A DNA stretch of 64,000 nucleotides from Bacteroidales bacterium (GCA_016709025.1 JADJEQ010000008.1:186001-250000); one strand, 5' to 3'. Numbered from the stretch's first letter, positions 44,754 through 54,429 are shown. Numbers and translations are program-made. Notes: generated from the letters alone by a model not told the origin.

Positions 44754-46751
44754 TCAGGACTCGGCCATCTTATGTGAGAATCTCAGGATGATGAATTCAG
44801 CCGGACGAACGGCTGCCATTCCGATTTCAATGATCATGCGGCCTTCAAGAATATCGAGCGCAGTCATGGTTTTGCCTATTCCTACAGCTACATAAAAAGC
44901 ATGTTCAGGTTTTACGCCCTGAAGAGCCCCCTGCCGCCATAAAGTGTTGAGGAAGTTTTCGATCATTGCCTGAACTTTAACCCAGGTATTGGCATCGTTC
45001 GACTCAAAAACAAACTGCTCAGTCGCCTTTTTTACCGATTCCTCGACGAAATTGAAGAATCTGCGCACATTCACATACCGCCATTCGTTGTCATTGCCCG
45101 CCAGTGTTCTTGCTCCCCATATCAGGGTGCCTTTACCTGTGAAAGCGCGGATGATGTTTACCGATTTTCCGGCATTCACATCCACATTATATTCAGCTTG
45201 TTGTTCGTGCGAAATCTTGACTGCCGGACTGATAACAGCGCTCAGGCTTACATTGGCCGGAGCCTTCCATACCCCACGCTCATTGTCTGTTTTGGCGTAA
45301 ACTCCGGCTACAGCACCACCCGGAGGCAAGAGATTGAGCGCTTCTGCTCCCTTGGTTGTCAATTCCTTGAATTTGCCGAATGAAACCTGAAGTGCACTGT
45401 TGAGGCTTTTTTCAAATTCATCGGTGCTTTTTTCAACATGCCTGAAAATGGCGATGGCATTGCCACTTGCAATATAGGCCGCATCCCTGGCAACATCGGC
45501 GCGCAGTTTATTGGTATTGGCATTGGTATAGTCGGCTGCCACATCTCCCAGGGCCACATCAGCCAGAAGAGCTGCACCATTGGCATAGCCCAGCAGAATC
45601 GCAGAGGAATCAAAATCGGGATTTGCAGTGTCAATTAATTCAATGGATGGGGCCTGGTCAATAAAAAGGTGATGTGCGGCAAGTCTCCTGATAGAATCCC
45701 TCAACGAAGGGTTCAGAAGATATGTAGTAATCGCTTCGATGATTTTAAATTGCGTGGTTGCAGGATAAAGCGTTGTATTGATATCCTGAACTGCCTTAAG
45801 AATGCCAAAAGTCAGGTCCGTAAAGCCCTTCAAAGCATCGCCAAGATCTGCTTCCGAAGTAGCATCGTTGGTCAGACGATAGTTATCCAGTGCCTGTTGA
45901 AGTGCATCTGTCAATGTCTTTTCCGGCGCGCCGCTGAGTGCTTCCTCGGAAGCATCAAGTGCTGCTCCGGTGGTCTCCGCCAACACAACATCAGCCAAAA
46001 GATTAAGAATATCTGTATCTGTGGTCAAACTCTCAAGCTGAATGTCACTGTTGGTACCTTCGCGCTTCAGAATCAGATTTTTACGACGCAATGATCTGGG
46101 TAAATTGGCATTGATCCAGGGTGCGTAGGCTGCACCGTACTTCAGATCATTTATCCCGATAGCGTTGCGGAATTCTGTCACTTTTGCATTTAAAGCTGTG
46201 GCATCGGTTGCACTGGTAAGTTCGCAAATTGCAACCCTGTCCATCAGTTTCGCCGATTGGGCGAGTGCTTTCTGCTGAAGACTGTATGGACCTCCTGAAA
46301 CCGAAACTGCCTCCGGCATCAGAATAATGGTTGGCTCATCTTCTTTCTCAAGTTCAAGCAAACCGGCCTCAATATCTGTAGCCAGTATGCCTGCCGGTGC
46401 AGAGGGATATTTCCCGACGGATACTATGTAGCATTTCCCTCCCCCGTTTGCATAAAACAATCGCAGGCTGTCGAACAAATAGAGCATACTCCCGGCCTGA
46501 CTTCTGACAAAATTGTTATCTCCATCAAGAAAAACTTCCACATCCTGTGAAGGAGGCCCGCCGAATAACTGCTCATATTCAGCCAGTGATTCTATCCGGG
46601 TAGGCTTTTTTAACAATGTTTCTCCATTTCGGACTGCCTTTTCGGTATATCCGACAAATGCCGGTATTGCTGTTTCAACCGGTGCAATTGAGGGTGGAAA
46701 TTTTGGAATTTCTTCCACATATACCCCCGGGGTTTTGTACGATGTTGCCAT
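44754..46751 (-). CDS. Contractile sheath protein
   Basis: A 665-aa phage-type sheath protein. The N terminus MATSYKTPGVYVEEIPKFPP and the C-terminal domain (NVRRFFNFVEESVKKATEQF, NTLWRQGALQG, GMAAVRPAEFIILRFSH) are diagnostic. A variable region of roughly 200 residues (about 225-420) is inserted in the middle and probably faces the outside of the particle. The sheath contracts to drive the tube. Only one sheath gene is present, whereas Afp/PVC loci have several. Confidence 0.93.
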   Translation of the reverse strand: MATSYKTPGVYVEEIPKFPPSIAPVETAIPAFVGYTEKAVRNGETLLKKPTRIESLAEYEQLFGGPPSQDVEVFLDGDNNFVRSQAGSMLYLFDSLRLFYANGGGKCYIVSVGKYPSAPAGILATDIEAGLLELEKEDEPTIILMPEAVSVSGGPYSLQQKALAQSAKLMDRVAICELTSATDATALNAKVTEFRNAIGINDLKYGAAYAPWINANLPRSLRRKNLILKREGTNSDIQLESLTTDTDILNLLADVVLAETTGAALDASEEALSGAPEKTLTDALQQALDNYRLTNDATSEADLGDALKGFTDLTFGILKAVQDINTTLYPATTQFKIIEAITTYLLNPSLRDSIRRLAAHHLFIDQAPSIELIDTANPDFDSSAILLGYANGAALLADVALGDVAADYTNANTNKLRADVARDAAYIASGNAIAIFRHVEKSTDEFEKSLNSALQVSFGKFKELTTKGAEALNLLPPGGAVAGVYAKTDNERGVWKAPANVSLSAVISPAVKISHEQQAEYNVDVNAGKSVNIIRAFTGKGTLIWGARTLAGNDNEWRYVNVRRFFNFVEESVKKATEQFVFESNDANTWVKVQAMIENFLNTLWRQGALQGVKPEHAFYVAVGIGKTMTALDILEGRMIIEIGMAAVRPAEFIILRFSHKMAES

Positions 46752-46783
46752 ACTGATTGGGTTTTATCTGTTTTAAGTTGTTG

Positions 46784-47812
46784 TTATTCATATATTTCTG
46801 TGAAAATTCGCTCTATCCTGCCGGCCGGGTTATTGCCTTCATGAGTTGCCTTTATTACGCCCGACGATGGCTTTTGTTTGATACCTGCATTCCCCGAAAA
46901 AGTAAGCGGAAGGGGAGTGGCACTCTCAGAAATGGGATTGCCGTTGTTCTTATTCAGATAACTCCAGGTCAATGACCTGTTTCTGAATCTGATCTGAAAA
47001 ACTGGTGGATTTTCCCTGGCCAATCCTCCGGTTGTACAGCTGTAATCCGGGTCTACCGGGTTTACGGCAGCAATGCTGATCACCCCAAACACATTGTCTG
47101 GAATTTCCCGGGTAAGCCCGATTCCACGTTGAGGTGCACCAGTCAATCCGGGAGGTGAAACAATCAGTGGAGCGTCGTTCTGATGATGATAAACCGGTGA
47201 TGCCTGAGCGCTGGCATTTAATTGCTGTGTTCCGGCTCCGGGTTGGCTTCCGGTTAACTGTAATAGCGCATTTCCGCTGATTACAAGATATTCAACCTGA
47301 TCTGCGTCGGTTATGGCTGGTATTTCCTTTGAAAGAAACAATTGCTTTGAAGGTCCGTTGCCTCTCGGTGCACCGGTAAGATTGGAGAAAACCGGCACAT
47401 TCTCTTTATAGCGATAAATTTTGTCATCACCCGGCGAATAGCATTCATATATCTTTCGGTCCTGCAATGTCATTGCCGTGTAACTGAAGAAAGCCGGATC
47501 TTTTATTTCAATGTTAAACGAAAGAATAAGATTGTCCGGGACCGGCATTACTTCCGGTATACCGACCACCAGCCCTGTTCCTGTTTGTCTGGCAACTGCC
47601 TTCAACGTGTTCATCAGATAAGTTGTTCCGGGAGTGGGATTTATCGATAGAATATTGCTGATGTTGTATTTCAACAGCTTTAAATTTCTGACATCTTCCG
47701 CTAAACCATCGAACAGGGTGACTCCTTCATCCAGCCAGTAATGGTGGAGAATCCTTACCTCAAAGAGGCGGCGGTAACCGGTGGTAGTTGTTTCCGCCAC
47801 CTTAATTGCCAA
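46784..47812 (-). CDS. Uncharacterised eCIS-operon protein
   Basis: A 342-aa protein not assigned to a family. The start FEVRILHHYWLDEG and the end IKATHEGNNPAGRIERIF flank a mostly beta-rich sequence. It starts at TTG 47812 (or GTG 47800), inside the end of the DUF4255 gene, so the two are coupled. Being encoded between the cap protein and the sheath suggests a cap-associated or sheath-end structural role, but this is position-based only. Confidence 0.6.
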   Translation of the reverse strand: MAIKVAETTTTGYRRLFEVRILHHYWLDEGVTLFDGLAEDVRNLKLLKYNISNILSINPTPGTTYLMNTLKAVARQTGTGLVVGIPEVMPVPDNLILSFNIEIKDPAFFSYTAMTLQDRKIYECYSPGDDKIYRYKENVPVFSNLTGAPRGNGPSKQLFLSKEIPAITDADQVEYLVISGNALLQLTGSQPGAGTQQLNASAQASPVYHHQNDAPLIVSPPGLTGAPQRGIGLTREIPDNVFGVISIAAVNPVDPDYSCTTGGLARENPPVFQIRFRNRSLTWSYLNKNNGNPISESATPLPLTFSGNAGIKQKPSSGVIKATHEGNNPAGRIERIFTEIYE

Positions 47813-48443
47813 TTGGATTTTTGTGACTGAAATTTGCAGCTACTTCTGTGATCAGGCCGCTTTCGCTGTGTACTGCCCTGAATTTGAGGTCAAGCATGCG
47901 AAGCATATACATAACGAATGGATATTGCTTGCCACCCAGGGTTCCCCACATGTGGTTGATTTCCTCCATGCTGGGCGAATAAAGATCAAAAATAAGTTTG
48001 AAATTCTCAAGGCGGTCGAGCGGATTTGCAGGTGCATTGGTGCTGATAGACGCAGGCGCCACATTATCCTGGGTGAATACATTCCCGGCCTGAAAAAACC
48101 TAATTGAACGGGACAATACGAGTAAAGCATTTGTATAATCTGTGTGTGTTGCCGTGGCCAGAACCAGAAAATTAAGGTAAACCGGAGGATTTTCATACGA
48201 TGCACGCAGCGTGGCATCGTTACGCACATAATTCGGCAGGTTCTTCAGAGATTTTTCCTCCCTGATGTTGACCAGGGAAAATATCAACCTGTTACGGGCA
48301 ACCCCGGCACCACCGTTTACCAGTGCCAATCCTTCGGAAAGATTGCCCAAACCGGCTTCATCGTTGGTAAACGGAACCCCGTAAACATCCTCAAAGTGTT
48401 TTTTTAATTCATTTACAATAATGGTCAGCGCGTGAGAAATCAT
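47802..48443 (-). CDS. DUF4255 (Pvc16/Afp16-like) cap protein
   Basis: A 213-aa protein of the DUF4255 family: MISHALTIIVNELKKHFEDV, RNRLIFSLVNIREEKSLKN and the YLNFLVLATATHTDYTNALL core are typical. In Afp and PVC the homologue terminates tube and sheath growth at the far end of the particle. It is the first gene of the operon, about 30 bases downstream of the likely transcription start. Confidence 0.88.
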   Translation of the reverse strand: MISHALTIIVNELKKHFEDVYGVPFTNDEAGLGNLSEGLALVNGGAGVARNRLIFSLVNIREEKSLKNLPNYVRNDATLRASYENPPVYLNFLVLATATHTDYTNALLVLSRSIRFFQAGNVFTQDNVAPASISTNAPANPLDRLENFKLIFDLYSPSMEEINHMWGTLGGKQYPFVMYMLRMLDLKFRAVHSESGLITEVAANFSHKNPIGN

Positions 48444-48479
48444 GTTCCGGTTATATTTATTCCTTATTTTAATTTAGTC

Positions 48480-48512
48480 CAAATATAAATAAGGATTTTA
48501 CCGGAAAGCAAA
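48480..48512 (-). promoter_or_regulatory. Probable promoter of the eCIS operon
   Basis: On the minus strand TTTG (48509-48512) and TATATTTG (48480-48487) are 21 bases apart, matching the Bacteroidetes -33/-7 consensus TTTG-N19-21-TAnnTTTG. The first eCIS start codon is at 48443. This is the best promoter match I found in the window. Confidence 0.6.
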
Positions 48513-48849
48513 TAAACAGCGATGTTTAACAATTAATTGTGATTTTCCGGCTGTTTGCGGTGATTTCAGGTTGGATACAGCTGCGGCGAATTTCTCTGTG
48601 TTTTAACGCAAATGAAACAATAAGTATCTTATAATGAAGTTCATGATAGGTTTTTCCGTGGTTTTAACCATGTGCACAAAAAAAACGGGAGAAAATTTGC
48701 AGGTAAAAAATTTTACTCATAATTAACCAGACCTTAAGCGGATGATTGAACCGGGATATGGTTATCCGTTTCAATCATACTATACTCATTTATCCTGTCA
48801 ATTCAGGATATAGCCATAGGGGTAAGATCTGAAGGCTCTAATTGCTTTG
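48513..48849. other. Intergenic region upstream of the eCIS operon
   Basis: About 340 AT-rich bases between the eCIS promoter and the M23 peptidase stop codon. I see no gene or repeat in it. It may hold regulatory sites for the operon, but none is identifiable. Confidence 0.4.
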
Positions 48850-50571
48850 TTAGTTTACAATTGTGGTTTTCAGGGTGCTGGAGTTTCCGCAGTTATCTTC
48901 GATTGTAAGCAAAAACTCATTTTCCCCTATAATAAGGTGATCATCACGCAGATATTCAAGTAGTTGGTTCTTGGCATCATAATCCATCAATATCCATTTT
49001 CCGTTAAGGTAAGCGGAATACGTATTTATTCCTGAAAAATCATCGCTTATGCTTATCCTGATTGATTGCTGGGTGGTAACAGTTTTGAATTCGCTTATAT
49101 TCAGTGCTTTGATTGCCGGAGCAGTGGTATCAGCCATTACGGCATATTGCCCGAATTCACGGATACTTGCTTTAAGTATTCCGTTTGCATATTTACCCCC
49201 TGCAGAAACCGGCGACCTATCTTTCCTGAGCCTGGCGAGTAAAAGCTTTTTGTCAAGATGCCGGTAAGCAGAATCGACAGTCACAGACACTTCAATGTAA
49301 TCAAATAAAGGAGTTTCCGGATTGTGCAATTGGTAAATTGCTGAGCAGGAATTGGGAAGGGCGCCGGAAACCGAGAAAGCAAAGGCCAGATCATCATACA
49401 GGCTTTTACCCGGAACAACAAGCATAACACCCTTTTCTGAAAAGCTATTGTTTTTTTGATGACTAAATAATACTGAATTGCTGCTTATTTGATTCTTTTC
49501 AGAATTTTCCAATTCCTTTCCTTTTACAGTAAAACGCAGAATGGATTCATTTTTATTGGCATCACTGACAACAACCTTTACCTGATGGATCGAATCGGGG
49601 ACAGCAGAAAAAATTCCCTGGTTGGTTGCGGTTTTGTACATGGTGAGTTTATTGTTAGGCGCAATCCTGGTTGTTATATAACGTTTTCCTGTGTTATAAT
49701 AGTGACTATAATCAATAAAGCTATTGATATACCTGGTTTCATTAAAGTTGAATGTTTCAGCCTGCCAATCAAAACAAAGTACAGAATCGATGTAGACTGC
49801 GAACCTGAAAATGCCGTTTTTGTTGTTGCTGCCGTTCAGTAAATCGGACACCTGCACACTGATTGAATAACGGCCATTGATGTTGATCGGATTTTTATCC
49901 TTCAGCTTGTATACAGGCCCCCAGCCGGTGAGTTCCGGAATCAGCGGAGTTGTTTTCCCGTTTATAGTTCCACCGTTCACTTCAGGAGAGATTCTGAGAG
50001 CAGAGATTACCGGCCTGATAAAATCTTTAACTGGAAGTCCGAACAATTGAGGGTTAACGGGCATCTCAGTTTTTGTATTCCGGATTTCAAAATGCAGATG
50101 AGGGCCTTCCGAGGACCCTGAGTTGCCCGAATAACAGATAATTTCACCCTGCTTAACTTTTAGAAGATTTTTGGGTGGAAACAGGTCAACATCAAATTTC
50201 TCCAGCTTGTATTGCTCCGATTTCAGCCATGCATCAATGGCCGGACTCATTTTCTGAAGATGGGCGTATACCGTTGTATAGCCATTCGGATGGTCAATAT
50301 ATAGGGCTTTGCCGAACCCATATGGTGAAATTTTAATTCGTGCAACATATCCATCGGCACAGGCAACAATTGGCTTACCCTCATCTCCTGCGGTTCGGAT
50401 ATCAATACCGGAATGAAAGTGGCCAGCCCTAAGTTCGGCAAAAGTGCCGGATAAACTGATCGGAAAATCTACGGGAGAAATAAAGTAATCTTTCGGGTAG
50501 TTGTCCTGGGCATTCAGGCTGAAAACACTGAAAATAATGATTAGAATAAAATAAATCCGGACCTTCAACAT
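48850..50571 (-). CDS. M23-family metallopeptidase (LytM-like)
   Basis: A 573-aa exported protein starting at ATG 50571 with a signal peptide (LKVRIYFILIIIFSVFSLNAQ). The LytM/M23 domain lies near residues 40-190: GHFHSGIDIR carries the first zinc ligands, SGSSEGPHLHFEIRN the HxH. The rest is beta-rich, with a carbohydrate- or Ig-like look. The reaction is cleavage of peptidoglycan cross-links, or a regulatory variant of it. Being divergent from the membrane gene at 50840 and downstream-facing toward the eCIS operon, it has no evident link to the eCIS. Confidence 0.9.
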   Translation of the reverse strand: MLKVRIYFILIIIFSVFSLNAQDNYPKDYFISPVDFPISLSGTFAELRAGHFHSGIDIRTAGDEGKPIVACADGYVARIKISPYGFGKALYIDHPNGYTTVYAHLQKMSPAIDAWLKSEQYKLEKFDVDLFPPKNLLKVKQGEIICYSGNSGSSEGPHLHFEIRNTKTEMPVNPQLFGLPVKDFIRPVISALRISPEVNGGTINGKTTPLIPELTGWGPVYKLKDKNPININGRYSISVQVSDLLNGSNNKNGIFRFAVYIDSVLCFDWQAETFNFNETRYINSFIDYSHYYNTGKRYITTRIAPNNKLTMYKTATNQGIFSAVPDSIHQVKVVVSDANKNESILRFTVKGKELENSEKNQISSNSVLFSHQKNNSFSEKGVMLVVPGKSLYDDLAFAFSVSGALPNSCSAIYQLHNPETPLFDYIEVSVTVDSAYRHLDKKLLLARLRKDRSPVSAGGKYANGILKASIREFGQYAVMADTTAPAIKALNISEFKTVTTQQSIRISISDDFSGINTYSAYLNGKWILMDYDAKNQLLEYLRDDHLIIGENEFLLTIEDNCGNSSTLKTTIVN

Positions 50572-50598
50572 GTGCTGATTTGAAAAAATTAGTAAATC

Positions 50599-50606
50599 CA
50601 AAGATA
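50599..50606 (-). promoter_or_regulatory. Candidate -7 element for the M23 gene
   Basis: On the minus strand TATCTTTG fits TAnnTTTG, 28 bases upstream of the ATG at 50571. A -33 TTTG at the right distance is absent. Confidence 0.4.
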
Positions 50607-50839
50607 GGCTGTTCTGGTATTGGTGCATGCCAGCCGGGGCTTCATTTTACAGTATTTATTGAATTAAACGTCACCGGAATCAGTGCGCCAATGGTAAAAC
50701 ACCAGTCATGAACATTTATTGTTACAAATTGTTAATTAGGATAATACAACAAAATAAAATTTCGAAAAAGGAGTTACCTTCAGAAGGAATTACGATTAAT
50801 AATTAACTTCCCGAACGAACTGCCATCTCTTGTTTAACT

Positions 50840-51343
50840 ATGATTTCTGAAGCCATCCTGCTCAAACAATTAAGCATTTTGCTTATCAGTGCCGTTAAAT
50901 TATTGGCGGCTGCTCCTGTGTCTTATCTTTTTGGCTATTCATACCTTCATACGCTTTTAAATACAGCCATCGGGGGACTAATGGGTGTGGTATTTTTCTT
51001 TTTCCTCAGCAGAAATCTCATCAGGCTTTATTACAATTATGCTCCTTTCATTTTAAGAAAAATCAGAACAGTAGCCGGGATGCCTGATAAATCCAATGCT
51101 TTAAAACCATTAGAACATGGTCGGAAAAAGATATTCAACAGGAGAAACAGAGTGATTGTAAAAATAAGAACGACTTATGGCATGCCGGGCATTATCATAC
51201 TTACGCCGATTTTTTTATCTATTCCTTTTGGAACTTTTCTGGCACTCAAGTATTACTCATCCCGGCGTAACCTGCTTGCCTGGTTAAGTTTGTCGGTGAT
51301 TTTATGGTCAGTGTTGTTAACAACATTTGTTGAATTAATGTAG
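50840..51343 (+). CDS. Small integral membrane protein
   Basis: A 167-aa protein with four predicted hydrophobic segments (about residues 10-25, 38-58, 113-133 and 143-163) and a very basic central loop (KKIFNRRNRVIVKIRTTYGM). No enzymatic motif is seen. The second half, GMPGIIILTPIFLSIPFGTF, resembles small conserved Bacteroidetes membrane proteins of unknown role. It is divergent from the M23 gene. Confidence 0.7.
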   Translation: MISEAILLKQLSILLISAVKLLAAAPVSYLFGYSYLHTLLNTAIGGLMGVVFFFFLSRNLIRLYYNYAPFILRKIRTVAGMPDKSNALKPLEHGRKKIFNRRNRVIVKIRTTYGMPGIIILTPIFLSIPFGTFLALKYYSSRRNLLAWLSLSVILWSVLLTTFVELM

Positions 51344-51534
51344 ATGAAGTATAATACCTCACTTAAATCAAACTAAATTTAAATTCTGCTGTTATTGATA
51401 ATCATTACTTTGGAGAAATACAATATTTCGGAAATTTATCAGTTATTAATGGAGCCTTCAGGCTTTATGGAGTAATTGGGCAATATTGTTGTATGTAATC
51501 CGTTTCTAAATCACCATTATCACAAAAAGATCAA

Positions 51535-51542
51535 TAACTTTG
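51535..51542 (+). promoter_or_regulatory. Candidate -7 element for porV
   Basis: TAACTTTG matches TAnnTTTG, 25 bases upstream of the ATG at 51567. It overlaps the TTG that would be the first start of the longer frame, which supports the later ATG as the true start. Confidence 0.4.
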
Positions 51543-51566
51543 CATCCTTTAATTAAAATTTATTTT

Positions 51567-52787
51567 ATGCGATTTAATTCCCGCTTGCGATTGGCCTTTA
51601 TTTCAGGGCTTGTTGCTGTTTCTTCCGCAACTGTTGTTGCACAATCCACCACATACATCGGACAGGACCTGAATACCATTACCACAGCTGTCCCGTTTTT
51701 ACAGATTGGGCCGGATGCGCGCTCAGGAGGAATGGGTGAGGCAGGGGTTTCTTCATCCCCGGATGCCAACTCAGCCCACTGGAATCCGGCAAAATACACT
51801 TATATTGAGTCTGATATGGGATTCTCGCTTTCATACAGTCCCTGGCTAAGGGCGCTTGTTAGCGATATTAATCTTGCCTATCTTACCGGTTATAAAAAAT
51901 TAGCCAACGATCAGGTTATCTCCGGATCATTGCTTTATTTCTCCCTCGGTGATATCACCTTTACCGATGTTACTGGTGATCCGATCGGTAACTACCGCCC
52001 GAGTGAGTTTGCAATCAGTGGTGCTTATTCGCGCAAACTTACCAAAAATATATCGGGTGCTGTAGCCGGAAGATACATACATTCAAATCTGACACAGGGT
52101 ATTTCTTCGGGCAATGCCTCTACCAAACCGGGCAATACTTACGCCGCCGATATCGCCATTTATTCCCAGCATGATGTTGAGTTCAAGAATATGACAGGAT
52201 ATTTTGCCTGGGGCGTCAACATCAGTAATATTGGTGCAAAGATTTCATATACTGATGACAATACTCAGAGAGACTTTATTCCAACCAACCTGAGGCTCGG
52301 GCCGTCATTAACCCTGGATGTTGATGAATTCAACAGGCTGACTTTTATGGTTGATTTTAACAAATTGCTGATTCCAACACCTCCCATCTATGCAGTTGAT
52401 GATAACGGACAACCGGTTATCGACGACAATGGCGAGCCTGTAATCGCAAAAGGAATGGACAATGATGTATCTGTTCCTGTTGGAATGGTTCATTCTTTCT
52501 ATGATGCTCCTGGTGGTTTTAATGAAGAAATGCGCGAGGTTGCCATTGCCGCAGGGGTAGAATACTGGTACGACAAACAATTCGCAATCAGGGGCGGTTA
52601 TTTCCATGAGGACAGAACCAAAGGAAACAGAAATTTTTTCACACTGGGAGCTGGACTTCGTTATAATGTGTTCGGCCTCGATTTCTCATACCTGATTCCT
52701 ACCGATCAGGCCAATCCACTTGAAAATACACTTAGGTTTACCCTTCACTTTAACTTTGATGCTTTTCAGGATCAGACAACAAAGTAG
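51567..52787 (+). CDS. porV: Type IX secretion system outer-membrane channel protein PorV
   Basis: A 406-aa outer-membrane beta-barrel protein with a signal peptide (RLRLAFISGLVAVSSATVVAQ). The conserved PorV start of the mature protein is present (TAVPFLQIGPDARSGGMGEA, then DANSAHWNPAKY). Alternating-hydrophobic strands follow, and the barrel ends with TLRFTLHFNFDAF. PorV shuttles T9SS cargo to the surface attachment complex. A short acidic duplication (DDNGQPVIDDNGEPV) lies in a loop near residue 275. A strong terminator follows. Confidence 0.92.
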   Translation: MRFNSRLRLAFISGLVAVSSATVVAQSTTYIGQDLNTITTAVPFLQIGPDARSGGMGEAGVSSSPDANSAHWNPAKYTYIESDMGFSLSYSPWLRALVSDINLAYLTGYKKLANDQVISGSLLYFSLGDITFTDVTGDPIGNYRPSEFAISGAYSRKLTKNISGAVAGRYIHSNLTQGISSGNASTKPGNTYAADIAIYSQHDVEFKNMTGYFAWGVNISNIGAKISYTDDNTQRDFIPTNLRLGPSLTLDVDEFNRLTFMVDFNKLLIPTPPIYAVDDNGQPVIDDNGEPVIAKGMDNDVSVPVGMVHSFYDAPGGFNEEMREVAIAAGVEYWYDKQFAIRGGYFHEDRTKGNRNFFTLGAGLRYNVFGLDFSYLIPTDQANPLENTLRFTLHFNFDAFQDQTTK

Positions 52788-52806
52788 ATAGTTTTCAACA
52801 TATCAC

Positions 52807-52831
52807 AAAAGGGCCGGAAGGCCCTTTTTTT
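52807..52831 (+). terminator. Terminator after porV
   Basis: The GGGCC-GGAA-GGCCC stem-loop, extended by four A-T pairs, is followed by seven T. It lies between convergent porV and the FemAB-like gene and overlaps the latter's stop codon by two bases. Confidence 0.85.
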
Positions 52832-53794
52832 ATACATGATTTCTTGCAGCTTTGAGTTTCTTATATGCCCTGAAAAGAATTTTAACCGGCGCCGGAAACT
52901 TATTAAACCTTAGCGCGGGATACCTGATACGCACCGATCCGAAGCTTTTATAAAATCTCGCCAGGTTAGGATCGTTCGAGCCTTCAAAGTCAAGGGTCAG
53001 GTGGTTGCCTGCAAGGTCCTGAATAAAATGGTCAATCAACAGAAACATGGCGCCGTTTTCCCTGGCAATTTCATTGGTTGCAGAAAACAGAAATACCGCC
53101 TTACGATGACTAAATACAACAATGGCTCCGGCACATAAGGTATTTTCGGCTGTATATGCTCCATAGCATATGGCTTTATTCTTCATAATACATTCGTAAG
53201 CCAGCCTGATAAACCTGCGATAATCATTTTCCTTCAGGTGGCCGAATTGCTTTCCTTTATTCTGCCTGAACATGGTAACAATATCTTCGGGTTTGATGTT
53301 GGATGAGATGCCGATGTTATTCCGCATCGCCCTGTTGATGTTACGGCTTGTATTCTGAGAATAGTTTTTTTTAATGATACTGTAAGATTCAATCAGATCA
53401 AGCTCGTGATTCAGGTTTCCGGTGACCTGCCATTTCGTTTTATCGGGCTTGTTGTATGCATTCAGGTTGATTTCAGCAAGCCTGTATTTCCCCGGGATGG
53501 CGGATAAAAATGCGTCGACAATGTCAGGTGTGATATGGCTGATTGAGAATACACCCAGTTGCTGGGTGAAATTTGGCTGAAAAAGATACCAAAATCCGAA
53601 CTTCTTCCGGTAGGTAAGAGGAAAACGGTCTCATAATCTCCTGCAACCAGGGCATCCCATTCGTCGCATACAATATCAAGATACCACGAAAAGCCATAAA
53701 TATTGCCATTAACTGCTTTGTCGATACAATTATCCCAGGCAGTTTTGTCAAGTTCAGTATGCCTGATCAGGCGAATATTCATTGGTTCCGGCAT
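52830..53794 (-). pseudogene. FemAB/GNAT-like acyltransferase with one apparent 1-base deletion
   Basis: Read from ATG 53794 (or 53782, MNIRLIRHTELDKTAW), the frame is coherent to GDYETVF. A missing G in the GG at 53620-53621 then shifts it. After repair it continues as LTYRKKFGFWYLFQPNF, through KYRLAEINLNAYN, SRNINRAMRNNIGISSNI, AGAIVVFSHRKAVFLFSA and LTLDFEGSNDPNLARFYKSF to the end at 52830. The pattern fits a FemAB-like acyltransferase of about 320 aa. The start lies just after the ispF stop, so the genes are coupled. It is one of the homopolymer-associated breaks in the window. Confidence 0.7.
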
Positions 53795-53795
53795 T

Positions 53796-54275
53796 TTAAC
53801 GGTACAACAAGACAACTGCCCAGGCCTGAACGCCCTCTTCACGACCGGTAAACCCCAGAAACTCTGTGGTAGTGGCCTTAACTGAAATGGTTCCGGTTTC
53901 CGATCCGACCAACTGTGTTATCTGTGTTTCCATCTCATTTATATAAGGGGCAATCTTCGGTTTTTGTAATGCGACAGTACAATCAATATTCCCGACTTTC
54001 CAGCCTTTTTCTTCAATCAGTGCCATGGTTTTTTTTAGCAATATCCGGCTGTCGATGCCTTTCAGGGCAGGGTCTGAATCCGGGAAGTGAAAACCGATAT
54101 CCCTCATCCCGGAAGCACCAAGTAACGCATCGCAAATGGCATGCAACAGCGCATCGGCATCAGAGTGACCCAATGCACCTTTGTAATGGCTGATTTTCAC
54201 GCCTCCTATAATGAGAGGAAGCCCTTCTGTCAGTTGGTGTACGTCGTATCCGAATCCAATCCTGCAAGGGTACAT
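53796..54275 (-). CDS. ispF: 2-C-methyl-D-erythritol 2,4-cyclodiphosphate synthase
   Basis: A 159-aa MEP-pathway enzyme. The metal ligands D11-x-H13 (YDVH) and H45 (GHSDADALLH) are present, with the C-terminal KATTTEFLGFTGREEGV. It converts CDP-ME 2-phosphate to MEcPP in isoprenoid synthesis, which also supplies undecaprenyl phosphate. Length and all signature blocks match the family. The gene appears intact. Confidence 0.96.
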   Translation of the reverse strand: MYPCRIGFGYDVHQLTEGLPLIIGGVKISHYKGALGHSDADALLHAICDALLGASGMRDIGFHFPDSDPALKGIDSRILLKKTMALIEEKGWKVGNIDCTVALQKPKIAPYINEMETQITQLVGSETGTISVKATTTEFLGFTGREEGVQAWAVVLLYR

Positions 54276-54429
54276 ATTTTAAAAAGCCTGGTTAAACAAG
54301 TCTGAACAATCTGCCTATTGGCGCATTTTGAACTGTAAAACTAATTAAATCTGCCGATAATGACACGATATAGCCTTAAAATTCGGATAAGTGATGATCG
54401 TAAATCAAACTATAAAGAATGGTATAAAT

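Noticed and set aside
45669..46094. 141-codon ORF opposite the sheath gene
   Set aside because: Shadow of the sheath reading frame, rich in Cys and Arg without any motif.
20861..48443. Type VI secretion system or prophage
   Set aside because: VgrG, PAAR, sheath and gp25 occur in those too, but TssJLM, ClpV, capsid, terminase and integrase genes are absent, while DUF4157, DUF4255, DUF5908 and the Afp15-like ATPase mark an eCIS.
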